Assembly (NCBI GenBank): GCA_022361455.1
Contig: JAKSAW010000084.1
Span: 1-61,088, forward strand
Source: Pseudomonadales bacterium
GTDB taxonomy: Bacteria; Pseudomonadota; Gammaproteobacteria; Pseudomonadales; Ketobacteraceae
DNA: 61,088 nt
Reading direction: 5' to 3'
In this document: piece by piece, positions 38,960 through 48,498 of the stretch
Numbering within the stretch: position 1 is the first letter of the stretch
Layout of the letters: each line of letters starts with the position of its first letter
Notes under the pieces: model-generated
Database searches by the model: none
What the model was told of the DNA's origin: nothing
The model's input: the letters and a program-made list of their open reading frames with translations, nothing else
Program-made: the position numbers and the translations under genes

Positions 38960-39045
38960 ATCCCTTCCCTCTTTTAAATTGAGAGAAGATTATTGGTTGA
39001 TCGCTGGCTCGGTTCTTTTGGGTTAACGACTAATTTTTTAGGAAA

Positions 39046-39510
39046 TCACGCCACCTTTTGACAGCTATATAGGTACTCTGCCCTCTCCTTAAGTGCATAG
39101 GCCATGGCGTTAAATCCATCCTTAATAGAATTCTGAAACAATAACTTAACAACCGGAGTCAACATTCCCGCAAAAGCATCCGTTGACTGGTAAGTGCAAC
39201 AGGATGCGGAGATTGGGTTTAAAATCTGCTCTCGCAATGCCGTTAGCAAGAATTCGGCACCCATTGTCATGCCCCAAGATAAACGCTGATAGGGACTCAC
39301 TTCTCTTACATACTCCGTTTGCAAGCGCTGACCTCGTTTTGGCAATTTCACATATAGGTCTACTTTATTGCCAATCACTAGATCTGTTTCCACTCGGTAG
39401 GTAAATGGATTCCAGTCAGGATAACGATCAAAATCCAAAAGTATGTCCCACACCAACTCTATAGGTGCATTAATTTCGACAACATCAGAATATACAGTGT
39501 GATTCGCCAT
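39046..39510 (-). CDS. SRPBCC (START/polyketide cyclase-like) ligand-binding protein
   Basis: 154 residues of the Bet v 1-like fold. The N-terminal VYSDVVEINAPIELVWDILLDFDRYPDWNPF is the standard opening strand and helix pair. The fold makes a deep hydrophobic cavity for lipids or polycyclic molecules. The frame opens earlier, but ATG 39510 starts at the domain. It overlaps the preceding SDR gene by 26 bases, so the two are coupled. A carrier or cyclase role for a hydrophobic intermediate of this operon is plausible. Confidence 0.8.
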   Translation of the reverse strand: MANHTVYSDVVEINAPIELVWDILLDFDRYPDWNPFTYRVETDLVIGNKVDLYVKLPKRGQRLQTEYVREVSPYQRLSWGMTMGAEFLLTALREQILNPISASCCTYQSTDAFAGMLTPVVKLLFQNSIKDGFNAMAYALKERAEYLYSCQKVA

Positions 39511-40543
39511 TCGTTTTAATGCCTTTATGCTGCCCGTTCGATTTTTTACTAATATCAGCAACCTTTGACACCTTCTTGTGCCACTCGGTTGTCGCCTTCC
39601 ACAAATTTGCAGCTACCTGTTCATCTTGAGTTTCTGCACTAGGATCTTTAACCTGGCAGCGTTGATAGTACTTGCCTGGTTGTGCCTGATGATCAACGGC
39701 ACAGTATATTTGCGTTTGAGCGCCTTGCTCAGTGGTTAACAACAATCTTTTTTCAATAAAGCCCAGCGAATTTCGAACCGCTTGCAATAGTTTGTGCCCA
39801 TCTAATCCTTTATGAGCAATGTTGCTATATACGGATCCGGGATGAACAGCATAGGCATGAACACCTTGCTTGCCATATTTGCGCTCTATTTCAAATGCAT
39901 GGTGCACTAACGCTAACTTTGATTGCCCATAAGCCTGCCACGAATTGTATTCAGGTTTTTCTTCACCAAAAGCACTGTTAATCCCTTTAGTATGTAGGTG
40001 GGAAACCACATTCACCACGCGAGCATCACCTGTTTCTTTTCCTGAGTTTTTTAAGAAGGGTATTAACTCTTGAGTTAATTGAAATCCACCCAGATAATTA
40101 GTTCGCCAATGTATTTCATATTGATCTTCGGTTAATTTGGGCTGTTTCCATTCCGATAATAAATCCAAATGGATTCCCGCGTTATTCACTAGCACATCTA
40201 GTATTTCACCATGTTCTTTACGATATGAACTCACAAACTGCGTAACAGAATCTACTCTAGAAAGATCAAGCGGATAACCAAATACCTTGCCTGCACTGCC
40301 AATATCTGAAATGTCGGAATTTAATGCATCTACCACCGTTTGTGTATTAGAACGTGTGGAAACAACGACCGTGGCACCCCAGCTTGCAAATGTTTTTGCA
40401 GTAAGGTAACCAATCGAACCTACTGCTGCACCAGTGACGATAATCTTTTTGCCCGTTAAATCCACTGGGGTAGCAACCGGGTGCTTAGAAAAAAAACGTC
40501 TTGCCATATGTACAACCATTTTTGGTATTGCATCTAAACTCAT
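39485..40543 (-). CDS. Short-chain dehydrogenase, retinol-dehydrogenase-like (second SDR)
   Basis: 352 residues: SDR with the cofactor motif TGAAVGSIG near residue 38, NNAG near 118, and the catalytic YGQSK pair. The C-terminal ~30 residues are a basic, polar extension. The branch includes oxidoreductases for retinoids, sterols and other lipid alcohols. The gene overlaps the first SDR by four bases (ATGA) and the SRPBCC gene by 26. Two adjacent paralogous SDRs suggest two redox steps on the same scaffold. Confidence 0.85.
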   Translation of the reverse strand: MSLDAIPKMVVHMARRFFSKHPVATPVDLTGKKIIVTGAAVGSIGYLTAKTFASWGATVVVSTRSNTQTVVDALNSDISDIGSAGKVFGYPLDLSRVDSVTQFVSSYRKEHGEILDVLVNNAGIHLDLLSEWKQPKLTEDQYEIHWRTNYLGGFQLTQELIPFLKNSGKETGDARVVNVVSHLHTKGINSAFGEEKPEYNSWQAYGQSKLALVHHAFEIERKYGKQGVHAYAVHPGSVYSNIAHKGLDGHKLLQAVRNSLGFIEKRLLLTTEQGAQTQIYCAVDHQAQPGKYYQRCQVKDPSAETQDEQVAANLWKATTEWHKKVSKVADISKKSNGQHKGIKTNGESHCIF

Positions 40544-41571
40544 GCGCTAACAGGCTCCTGGGTATGTTGGCTAAGCAAATCAGCGCTCTTTTCCCATAAT
40601 AACGAACCACTTGATTCGTCTTGTGCATCAACAGAGGTATTCTTTTCACGCATCATATGCAGATAGACGCCGGAACGCTCCCCCATATCTTTTGCGCAAG
40701 CCAAATAAATAACTGGCTCAGCTGCTTGTTCAGGGGATCTAAAGAATGCCTTCATGATAGGAGATAAGATCGGCTTTAAATAAGCCGGTGATTCACGAGC
40801 GATATTTGAAGCGATTGGCCCAGGACATAAAGAATGCACTGCGACTTGGGTTTCACCCTCAGGATTCAAGCGACGTGACAATTCATTGGCAAACAAGCAT
40901 AGATGTAATTTGCTTAAGCCGTAATATTTGAGCCCTTCCTTAATTCCATAATCGTTAAATTCACCGAAATGATTAAAATCGATAGGATCTGAGGACTGGT
41001 GCGCTTCTGAGGACACAAAGATGACTCGAGGTGTTTTATCGCGATCCGTGTTAGGCCGAATAACACCATCTTTAGTCCAACGTTCTAGCAACAACCGATT
41101 TGCCAGAAAGTGAACCGCAAACATTAATTCAAAGCCCTGCGGGGATTTGCGAGCATTTAATGGCATAAGGCCTGCGTTTAATACCGCGATATCAATTTGA
41201 ACATTCCGATCACGCAAATCATCACATAGTTTTTCTACGGACTGAATATCTGATAAATCCACTTTAATCATTTCAACATTTTGATTGCCAGACGCTAGCT
41301 TAACCTCTTCTCCAGCCTCGGGGTGGCCGCCTCGACAGGCCATGATGACTCGCCCCCCCTTTTTGGCTAAATCAATAGCAACCGCTTTTCCCAAGCCACT
41401 ATTGGCACCTGTCACCAGGCATGTTTTGCCATCAATACGAACATCGTCTGGTAAAGGATCCATTTGCCCTTTATTACTAAACATATCAAAAATAGCGGTA
41501 GCAACAGCAGTGACTACATTTTTGTGGCCAACAGCATTGGCACCCGATTCTTTTACTTGTGGATTATTCAT
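40540..41571 (-). CDS. Short-chain dehydrogenase, retinol-dehydrogenase-like (first SDR)
   Basis: 343 residues. The Rossmann motif TGANSGLGKAVA starts near residue 53, LNAGLM replaces NNAG, and YGLSKLH carries the catalytic Tyr and Lys. The N-terminal ~45 residues are an extension before the SDR domain. The upstream TTG (41589) is possible, but ATG 41571 follows TGGGGC at a suitable distance. It is fourth in the cysC operon and is coupled by a four-base overlap to the next SDR. Confidence 0.87.
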   Translation of the reverse strand: MNNPQVKESGANAVGHKNVVTAVATAIFDMFSNKGQMDPLPDDVRIDGKTCLVTGANSGLGKAVAIDLAKKGGRVIMACRGGHPEAGEEVKLASGNQNVEMIKVDLSDIQSVEKLCDDLRDRNVQIDIAVLNAGLMPLNARKSPQGFELMFAVHFLANRLLLERWTKDGVIRPNTDRDKTPRVIFVSSEAHQSSDPIDFNHFGEFNDYGIKEGLKYYGLSKLHLCLFANELSRRLNPEGETQVAVHSLCPGPIASNIARESPAYLKPILSPIMKAFFRSPEQAAEPVIYLACAKDMGERSGVYLHMMREKNTSVDAQDESSGSLLWEKSADLLSQHTQEPVSA

Positions 41572-41619
41572 TATCAGCCCCAGTTTCAATTCTTGTTCTC
41601 ACGGCAAAGTCATATAAGT

Positions 41620-42900
41620 TTATTCAAAGGGAATATGATAGCGCTCACGATAATAGCCATATTGCGCCTCGATTTGTTCACGGCTCAAATCAAAATCCTT
41701 CAAGTGATAGACATGCTTGCCATAGCGATTTTGTACATTGCGTTTTTTAGTTTCATTGACAGACTTAACGGCCGCCTCGCTATAATCGATGCCGGCAAAG
41801 TCATAGATTCGTTTCACTTCTTTTTGTGGATCTTTCAATAGGTCGTAATAGGACACGTCCACAAAGCGATTTTCCTGGGATTCTTCACGAACCTGAATGG
41901 ATCTTTGCATTAAACGATCTACTTTACGCACCCAGTGCCTTGCCACTTCTTTTGCATCGACTTCGTCACTGAACACACCACGTCCATGCGAAACCATGCT
42001 ACAAAACGAACCAGTGGTTTTTTGCGGATCGCGGTGGGTTTGCACAATCGTGGCCTCTGGAAACACCTTTAAAATAACATCCAAGTACTCCATATGATGC
42101 GGCGTTTTTAGCACCCAGTTCTTTGCCGGCTTTTGCCACATAAGTACTTTTAAGAGTGTTCTTAAGTATTCATAAGCACGTGTATGATCCTGTGTTTCCA
42201 ACCAAGTGGCATAACTTGGCACATGCATGGTGGCTTCAGGAGCCTGGCTCATAAAACATAAATCTAACAGCAACACATCTTCTTCAGGGGAATCATGCTC
42301 CACCGGATGAATAGCAAAGAATTCTGGGGCTATATAGGCAAGACCTTTCTCTGCCACCTTAGCTTGTTTAATGCGAGGGGTTGGATCGCCCTGCTTTTCA
42401 TTCGGCAAAGGAATTGGATTTAATGCTTCCCAAGAAATTAATGCTCGCATATCAGGGTCTGCAGCGATGAGCCGATGCAGAGTGGTGGTACCAGTGCGTT
42501 GCAATCCGGCGATAAGAATAATCTTACCCAGCTCAATATCTAAGATTTCCGGATGCTGCTTTAATAGATGCTCAATTCGTAAGCGAGTCACTAAAGCAGC
42601 CTCTAAACGCCCTTTCTGTACCATTTTCCCAAAGGGCGTAAGATTTGCTTCTTGATTGATAGCATCTACCAAAACCGATAAAGGCTGCAAAAACCATTCA
42701 TCACCAAAATCATTTAAACCGGCTTTCTTTTTTGCCGACGCAACTAGCTTTTCCACACTAAGATCGGACATCAACCCTAAGCGCTCAGCTACCTTGCCTG
42801 TTGTATTTAACAACGCAATAGGAAGCGGCCGATAAGGTGAATCATAATTTGTGCTAGTTTCTTTCACTGCTTTAGCCATCTTGCTAATACTCCAATTCAT
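41620..42900 (-). CDS. PAPS-dependent sulfotransferase (Sulfotransferase_3-like)
   Basis: 426 residues. The 5'-phosphosulfate loop is GLQRTGTTTLHRL (132-144) and the 3'-phosphate motif is THRDPQKTTGSF (288-299) with Arg290 and Ser298. These are the two PAPS-binding signatures of the sulfotransferase fold. The N-terminal ~120 residues are an all-helical extension common in this bacterial branch. It would transfer sulfate from PAPS to a hydroxyl of an unknown acceptor. Placement two genes after APS kinase and before two lipid-type SDRs points to a hydrophobic alcohol. Confidence 0.9.
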   Translation of the reverse strand: MNWSISKMAKAVKETSTNYDSPYRPLPIALLNTTGKVAERLGLMSDLSVEKLVASAKKKAGLNDFGDEWFLQPLSVLVDAINQEANLTPFGKMVQKGRLEAALVTRLRIEHLLKQHPEILDIELGKIILIAGLQRTGTTTLHRLIAADPDMRALISWEALNPIPLPNEKQGDPTPRIKQAKVAEKGLAYIAPEFFAIHPVEHDSPEEDVLLLDLCFMSQAPEATMHVPSYATWLETQDHTRAYEYLRTLLKVLMWQKPAKNWVLKTPHHMEYLDVILKVFPEATIVQTHRDPQKTTGSFCSMVSHGRGVFSDEVDAKEVARHWVRKVDRLMQRSIQVREESQENRFVDVSYYDLLKDPQKEVKRIYDFAGIDYSEAAVKSVNETKKRNVQNRYGKHVYHLKDFDLSREQIEAQYGYYRERYHIPFE

Positions 42901-42945
42901 TTACTCTAATTCCTAAGCTACGCCAGTTTAGTTTCACCGATTTAG

Positions 42946-44172
42946 CTACGCGGGTTCAGTCTGTGGTTGCGGCGATGACTCTGCCCGCTGACGAGCTAAC
43001 TCTTTTAACTCTGAGAGCTTCACCACCCGCGTTGTTGGCTGAGGATGTGTTTTCGCAATGATCCATCGAAAACACATGGTGCCGCTCTCATGCCCGGTGG
43101 TATTAATCCAGTTGGGCAAACCAGGATCCTGATGTGCCACTATGATACGAACAGATCCATCCTCTTCATAAGTCGCGAGATGTTTATTGGTATGGATCTG
43201 AAAGTGTCGGTAATCCAATGACTCCATCCAATAATTGTTTAATTGAAAATTCCAATGCTCACATTCAGGTGGCATCGCCTCAATCACTAGCGCTTCGTCC
43301 GACCCTAACGCCCAATGACTGTGGTAGTAAATAATATTGGGATCACCACCCGCATTGTTTGATACTTCAGGATCAAACTGAGGTAGCTGATTAGAATGTT
43401 GCTGAAAATCCCGCGCCCATTTCGCAAACAGAATGGACGCGCCTGCGACTAAGGTGCTGGCAGATTTTAATCCATCATCAATCATTTTAGGGGTGACGAC
43501 ACTAGGCTCATTATCGGAGCCCAGTCTTTCGATCACTAAATCTGCGGGGACTTCATTGTCTCGATCTAAAAAGGTTTGCCTTACCACCAGGTTGCCACTT
43601 TCAGGTACCATCGGTAGCCAGTTTTTACCTTTCTTCTCACAACTTAAAACAATTTCAAAAGTATCATCTTCATTAAGATCTAACTCAGACGATTCGATAT
43701 AGCCAGAAGGCGGCATCCCACCACCTTGACCATAATGACCAATCTGAGTGCCAAAGCTTAGATATTTAATGGTGTTACGCTTGCCGCGAATAACATATTC
43801 GTATTGGCCACTGATACAGGCCGTTTGGTAAAAGTTATCAGGATTATCGGCACCCATCTTCACCGTTTCATGAACCACACGATGCAGTACAGGTGCTTTA
43901 GGATCTGCATGCTCAACAAATGCTTCCAATCCAGCCCGCGCCAAGCGCGTTAAGTAACGATAACCTTCCGCTTGATTAAAAGGATCTGTCGGTGCACCGG
44001 GAAATGTTAAAGAAGCGCCGGCGGCTTTTAGCGTATCGCAAAATTCTTCCCAAGACTGGCCTGACACTAAGCGTTGCTCAGCCACATCATCCAAAGTTTT
44101 ACCGCGAACCTTGAGCAACCATAAATTAGTTTGTCGAAACAAACCTAGGGCACCAACCAGTAATTTTCTCAT
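42946..44172 (-). CDS. DUF1214-domain protein
   Basis: 408 residues. The C-terminal third carries the DUF1214 pattern WNFQLNNYWMESLDY, then DGSVRIIVAHQDPGLPNW and a Gly-rich G-T-M-C-F-R-W strand. The molecular function of the domain is not established. The N-terminal half is helical; the first ~20 residues are weakly hydrophobic but no cleavable signal is clear. It is coupled to cysC by a four-base ATGA overlap and lies 45 bases before the sulfotransferase gene, so it very probably serves the same pathway. Confidence 0.85.
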   Translation of the reverse strand: MRKLLVGALGLFRQTNLWLLKVRGKTLDDVAEQRLVSGQSWEEFCDTLKAAGASLTFPGAPTDPFNQAEGYRYLTRLARAGLEAFVEHADPKAPVLHRVVHETVKMGADNPDNFYQTACISGQYEYVIRGKRNTIKYLSFGTQIGHYGQGGGMPPSGYIESSELDLNEDDTFEIVLSCEKKGKNWLPMVPESGNLVVRQTFLDRDNEVPADLVIERLGSDNEPSVVTPKMIDDGLKSASTLVAGASILFAKWARDFQQHSNQLPQFDPEVSNNAGGDPNIIYYHSHWALGSDEALVIEAMPPECEHWNFQLNNYWMESLDYRHFQIHTNKHLATYEEDGSVRIIVAHQDPGLPNWINTTGHESGTMCFRWIIAKTHPQPTTRVVKLSELKELARQRAESSPQPQTEPA

Positions 44173-44810
44173 GCGTATACCCTACGCACTTCGCGCTTAT
44201 CGATTAAATGCTTGTCTTCTAAATACTGAATAATGCAATCCACTTCCTGCTCTAACGACATGGTTTGAGTATTTAAAAGTAAATCAGGATTATCGGGGGC
44301 TTCGTAAGGATCATCGATACCAGTAAAGTTTTTAATTTCACCAGCACGGGCTTTTTTATAAAGCCCTTTTGGATCGCGACTTTCAGCTTCTTCTAAAGGG
44401 CAATCCACATGAATTTCAATAAAAGCCATGTCGTTTTCTTCATGAAGTTTGCGCGCTAGGTTTCGGTCCACTGCATAAGGGCTGATAAAGCTAGAGAGGA
44501 CAATAAAACCCGCATCCACGAAGAGTTTCGATACTTCCCCCACCCGGCGAATATTTTCAGTACGGTCTTCTGCGGAAAATCCCAAGTTGCGATTAATACC
44601 CATGCGAATGTTATCGCCGTCTAAGCGATAGCAAAGATAACCTTTCGACATTAAACGATTTTCTAGTGCCACGGCTATGGTGCTTTTACCACTCCCAGAC
44701 AAACCGGTGAACCACAGCGTTGCCCCCACCTGGCCCAGCATGCGCGCGCGATGCACACGTCCTATTTCTCCATCGTGCCAATGAACATTTGTCGCTTTTG
44801 TTATGGTCAT
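44169..44810 (-). CDS. cysC: Adenylylsulfate (APS) kinase
   Basis: 213 residues, the normal length for CysC. The Walker A loop GLSGSGKST is near 36-44; LDGDNIRMGINRNLGFS and DPKGLYKKARAGEIKNFTG are family hallmarks. It phosphorylates APS to PAPS, the sulfate donor of sulfotransferases. No cysD/cysN is present, so APS must come from elsewhere. The ATG at 44810 follows AAGGAG at eight bases; a TTG one codon earlier is ignored. Being first in an operon with a sulfotransferase, it looks like a dedicated PAPS supply. Confidence 0.95.
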   Translation of the reverse strand: MTITKATNVHWHDGEIGRVHRARMLGQVGATLWFTGLSGSGKSTIAVALENRLMSKGYLCYRLDGDNIRMGINRNLGFSAEDRTENIRRVGEVSKLFVDAGFIVLSSFISPYAVDRNLARKLHEENDMAFIEIHVDCPLEEAESRDPKGLYKKARAGEIKNFTGIDDPYEAPDNPDLLLNTQTMSLEQEVDCIIQYLEDKHLIDKREVRRVYA

Positions 44811-44990
44811 CAACCCACTCCTTTCTTGTTGGTTTCACCTAATGGGAATAATGCTCCGCTCTCACTAGATATTGCCCTTAGAGCACTGACGCAGCATCAA
44901 TGTCTCAGAGCCGGAACCTATCAACCATTAGGTTTATGCTTTTTAAACTACGGATATCAGCCCTAAAATGCAACATAATTCGCCTATCAA

Positions 44991-45026
44991 ACCGATAAAA
45001 ACTATCGATTGATAGTTTTTATCGGT
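44991..45026. promoter_or_regulatory. Perfect 36-bp inverted repeat, candidate TetR operator
   Basis: The arm ACCGATAAAAACTATC (44991-45006) is the exact reverse complement of 45011-45026, around GATT. It lies between cysC and the divergent tetR gene, 180 bases from the first and 80 from the second. The right arm overlaps the -35 element of the proposed tetR promoter. Size, symmetry and place suit an operator for the adjacent TetR protein. As RNA it would form a strong hairpin, but no T-run follows. Confidence 0.65.
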
Positions 45027-45037
45027 CGGGTTACGAT
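45009..45037 (+). promoter_or_regulatory. Sigma-70-like promoter of the tetR gene
   Basis: TTGATA (45009-45014) and TACGAT (45032-45037) match the -35 and -10 consensus at five and four of six positions, with a 17-base spacer. The -35 lies in the centre and right arm of the palindrome, so a bound repressor would block RNA polymerase. Confidence 0.5.
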
Positions 45038-45105
45038 AGACAGCATTGCAGTGGCAAAAGCAAAATCGCCAATAAAATCAGATAGATAAGATTCCGGGCA
45101 TACCT

Positions 45106-45750
45106 ATGAGCAACACAGCAACGGCTGAAAAGAGCAAAAAAGCACCTAAACTTCGGTCCGATTCGACGATTGAAAAGATTATTGATGCCGCCGAAGCACT
45201 GTTTGCCGAGAAGAGCTATGAGGCAACCACGCTTAGGGAAATCGCTCGTGCGGTAGGAATCAAAGAGCCCAGCATCTACGCACATTTTTCCAATAAAGAA
45301 GCGATTTACAATGCAGTGATAGATCGGGCGCTCATTCCTTTTTTTAATGAAGTTTATGCGTGGAACCGAGCGGATTTAACCTTAAAAGAAATGAATGAGA
45401 TTCCTCGCAAACTCATGCAGCTACACTCTGCGCACCCAAATTCTGCTCGCATCCTACACAAGGAATTATGCAACCCCTCGGAACGCATCAATCAAAAGGT
45501 ACTGGATTGGAATGGGCAAATTATCGAAGAATCACGACAATTTATGGAAAGCCTGCCGGAAAACGAGCGTAAGCATATTAATTTGGCCAAAGTAGTTGCT
45601 AACTCCATTGGCATGACCAACATCATGCTGGGAGTGTTTTCCACCCAAGCGATTCAAATCAAATTGTTGGGAGATGATTACGATGAAGAGGTGCTATTTG
45701 AAGAGCACATTAAGTTGATTACTAAACTCTTTAAGAGCTTGCTGGTTTAA
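45106..45750 (+). CDS. TetR-family transcriptional regulator
   Basis: 214 residues. The N-terminal DNA-binding domain reads IEKIIDAAEALFAEKSYEATTLREIARAVG followed by IKEPSIYAHFSNKEAIYNAV, the standard TetR helix-turn-helix. The remaining ~140 helical residues form a ligand and dimer domain of unknown specificity. It is divergent from the cysC-sulfotransferase operon and upstream of the MMPL exporter, so it probably represses one or both until a pathway-related ligand appears. The ribosome site is weak. Confidence 0.92.
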   Translation: MSNTATAEKSKKAPKLRSDSTIEKIIDAAEALFAEKSYEATTLREIARAVGIKEPSIYAHFSNKEAIYNAVIDRALIPFFNEVYAWNRADLTLKEMNEIPRKLMQLHSAHPNSARILHKELCNPSERINQKVLDWNGQIIEESRQFMESLPENERKHINLAKVVANSIGMTNIMLGVFSTQAIQIKLLGDDYDEEVLFEEHIKLITKLFKSLLV

Positions 45751-45826
45751 AACTGCTCATTGAGAAACAGTATCCCACTGGTGAGGTCTATTCTCTTCAC
45801 TACAATTATCAGATACACTCTAAACA

Positions 45827-45842
45827 GACCAGTCGGACGGTC
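45827..45842. promoter_or_regulatory. Imperfect TetR-type operator candidate before the MMPL gene
   Basis: GACCAGTCGGACGGTC has complementary outer GACC/GGTC arms, a central CG and three mismatched inner pairs. Short GACC...GGTC sites are common for TetR-family repressors. It lies 48 bases before the exporter start. It does not match the 36-bp palindrome, so another regulator might act here. Confidence 0.3.
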
Positions 45843-45889
45843 CATAAACATTATTTCATAGGCCGACGTATTTAGTATTGGGAACCTTC

Positions 45890-48394
45890 ATGAATTCAAA
45901 AAAGCATAATTGGAAAGCCAAAGTTGAGAAAGGCTTCGGCAGGCTGGGTGTGGCCATGGGCAAACATCCTTGGTTTTGGTTGCTTGGGGCGATTATTGTT
46001 ATCGGCGCCATGGGATCCCAGCTAAGCAAAATCCGCCAAGACACCAGTATCGAAGGTTTTCTGGCAAAAGGCGCCATTGAATTACAGCAATACGATCACT
46101 TCAAAGATACCTTTGGCCGCGACGAGGTTTTTATTGTCAGCGTTGAAGTCGGCGAAATATTTACTCAAGAATTCGCTGACAAGTTTCGCGCCCTGCATCA
46201 GCAAATTGAAGATGAAGTCCCCTACGTTAATACCGTCGATTCACTCATTAATGCTCGCTATACCTATGGTGCAGACGATACCCTTTATATAGAAGAATTA
46301 CTTCCCATTGATTTGCCTACCGATCCAGTAGAACTGCAAAAATTAAAAGACTATACCTTCGATAACCCTAATTACACTGACTTCTTAATTTCTCGAGATC
46401 GACATTTATTGGCTATCGCTGTGCGCCTCGAAGCTTATCGCTATGAAAAAGATGAAAATGGCGAGATACAAGAGCTGTATATGGAAGATCGCCATATGCA
46501 GGAAGCTTTAGCTAAGCTTTATGAAGTGGCAGCCGCACACGAAGGCAAAGTATCTAACGATATACGATTAGCAGGTTCGATGCCGATTTCTTTGATGCTT
46601 GGCAAAATCATGGAACGTGATTTTACCGTGTTCACCGGCTTGGCGAATCTAATCATCAGTATTTTCCTCTTTATTATTTTTCGGCGCATGTCAGGTGTGA
46701 TCATGCCCATCATTATTATGAGCTTAGGGGTAATGAGCACCATGAGCCTGATGGCGATATTCGATACGCCTATGCAGGTGAGCACCTCAATACTACCGTC
46801 ATTTTTATTAGCGGTATGTGTGGGCGATAGTATTCACTTGCTGACAATATTTTATCGCCATTACGACGACGGCGAAGATAAAATCCTTGCACTAAAACAT
46901 GCCATGGAGCATACCGGACTAGCGATCTTCTTTACCAGTATCACCACCGCGGCAGGGTTAGCTTCCTTTGCGACATCGGAACTCACTCCCATCTCCGCAT
47001 TGGGAATCTATGGTGCATTAGGATCAATTATTGCCTTCTTGCTCACCATCTTTATCTTGCCCTGCTTAATTGGTCTGCTTCCAATGAAACGAAGACCTCA
47101 AGTACACCAAGAAAGCAAAGGCCTACAAACGATACTTAGCTGGTGTGGAACTATATCCACCACTTATCCGAAAACCATTGTGGCTTCCGGCATTGCTATT
47201 TTTGCGCTCAGCCTATCTATCGCTAGCCAATCACAATTTAGTCATCACCCGTTAAAGTGGCTCCCGGATGATCAACCCGCATTACAAGCACTGAAAAAAC
47301 ATGAAGATCGCATGGGTGCGAGTTTGTCCATTGAAGTCATGCTGAACACCGGTGAAGAACGCGGAATCAACAACCCTGCATTTATGACCGCATTAGATGA
47401 AGCGCAAAAAGAAATTGAGACTTGGGAAACTGAGACGTATCACGTGGTGAAAACCATGAGCGTGGCAAACATTATTAAGGAATCCAATCGAGCTCTCCAT
47501 GATAACGACGAGGCACACTTTAGTATTCCAAATGATGCTGCATTAATCAGCCAAGAATTGTTTTTAGTGGAATTAGATGAGCCTGATGATTTGTATAATG
47601 TTATCGATCGTCGCTATGAAACTGCTCGTCTAACATTAATGATTCCTTGGATCGATGCAATTTATTCAACGGAGCTTTTAGACCGATTACAACCTTACCT
47701 AGAAGAAAAACTTGGCCCCTATACCAAGGAAATCACAATAACGGGTGTTGTTCCGGTTCTGGGGGCCACCTTTGCCAAAATGCTATATTCAACCGCGGAA
47801 AGCTATGGATTCGCTGCTATCGCCATTACTTTAATGATGATATTTCTAATTGGTAGCGTAAAACTGGGCTTGCTCAGCATGATCCCATCATTACTACCTA
47901 TTCTTATTGTGCTTTCGGTGATTCATTTGGTTGGCATGCCTCTAGACATGCTGACCATGCTAATCGGTTCCATAGCGATTGGACTAACGGTCGACGATAA
48001 CGTGCATTTTATGCATGGTTTCAGGCGACTATATATCAAAACTGGTGATCCCGCCTATGCGGTACGACATACCTTGCTTTCGACCGGGCGCGCTATGTTG
48101 ATTACTTCAGTGGTGTTAAGTATTGGATTTATCATCTATACCCAATCAGAGATGAAGAATATGGTGAGCTTTGGGTTAATGACTGCCTGTTGTATTATTC
48201 TCGCTCTGCTAGCGACCTTTTTATTAGCACCTGCTCTGATGATGCTTGCTAACAAAACGTGGCATCATCAAGAAGAGAAAGCTGCAGCGAATAATAAATC
48301 AGCACCATCAAATAGCGATGGTGAAGATTTAAACGCAAGAAACGAAGATAAAGACAGCACTACCCCGGAAAACATCCCAGCATCTACCATTTGA
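45890..48394 (+). CDS. MMPL/RND-superfamily exporter (HAE3-like)
   Basis: 834 residues with two repeated halves, each a transmembrane segment, a periplasmic domain of ~180-230 residues and a block of five segments, typical of MMPL/hopanoid-type RND proteins. The motif SIAIGLTVDDNVHFMHGF (second half) and AVCVGDSIHLLTIFYRH (first half) carry the conserved Asp residues. The C-terminal ~40 residues are a polar low-complexity tail. These proteins move lipids or hydrophobic compounds across the envelope; in mycobacteria MmpL proteins export sulfolipids. ATG 45890 follows GGGAAC; an earlier TTG is less likely. Confidence 0.9.
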   Translation: MNSKKHNWKAKVEKGFGRLGVAMGKHPWFWLLGAIIVIGAMGSQLSKIRQDTSIEGFLAKGAIELQQYDHFKDTFGRDEVFIVSVEVGEIFTQEFADKFRALHQQIEDEVPYVNTVDSLINARYTYGADDTLYIEELLPIDLPTDPVELQKLKDYTFDNPNYTDFLISRDRHLLAIAVRLEAYRYEKDENGEIQELYMEDRHMQEALAKLYEVAAAHEGKVSNDIRLAGSMPISLMLGKIMERDFTVFTGLANLIISIFLFIIFRRMSGVIMPIIIMSLGVMSTMSLMAIFDTPMQVSTSILPSFLLAVCVGDSIHLLTIFYRHYDDGEDKILALKHAMEHTGLAIFFTSITTAAGLASFATSELTPISALGIYGALGSIIAFLLTIFILPCLIGLLPMKRRPQVHQESKGLQTILSWCGTISTTYPKTIVASGIAIFALSLSIASQSQFSHHPLKWLPDDQPALQALKKHEDRMGASLSIEVMLNTGEERGINNPAFMTALDEAQKEIETWETETYHVVKTMSVANIIKESNRALHDNDEAHFSIPNDAALISQELFLVELDEPDDLYNVIDRRYETARLTLMIPWIDAIYSTELLDRLQPYLEEKLGPYTKEITITGVVPVLGATFAKMLYSTAESYGFAAIAITLMMIFLIGSVKLGLLSMIPSLLPILIVLSVIHLVGMPLDMLTMLIGSIAIGLTVDDNVHFMHGFRRLYIKTGDPAYAVRHTLLSTGRAMLITSVVLSIGFIIYTQSEMKNMVSFGLMTACCIILALLATFLLAPALMMLANKTWHHQEEKAAANNKSAPSNSDGEDLNARNEDKDSTTPENIPASTI

Positions 48395-48498
48395 TAGATA
48401 GTGCAAAACGACAAGGAAGAATAATCTACGTAATGTTTCATCTGTAGATTGACTGCCAGGGAAGGCGTTCACTACATCCCCCTTTGATTTGCGCATTA

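Noticed and set aside
44751..44966. Plus-strand frame overlapping the start of cysC
   Set aside because: It is antisense to the conserved N-terminus of cysC and has no ribosome site or family features.
48423..48450. Inverted repeat AATCTAC/GTAGATT after the MMPL gene as a terminator
   Set aside because: The arms are only seven bases and AT-rich, and no T-run follows on either strand.
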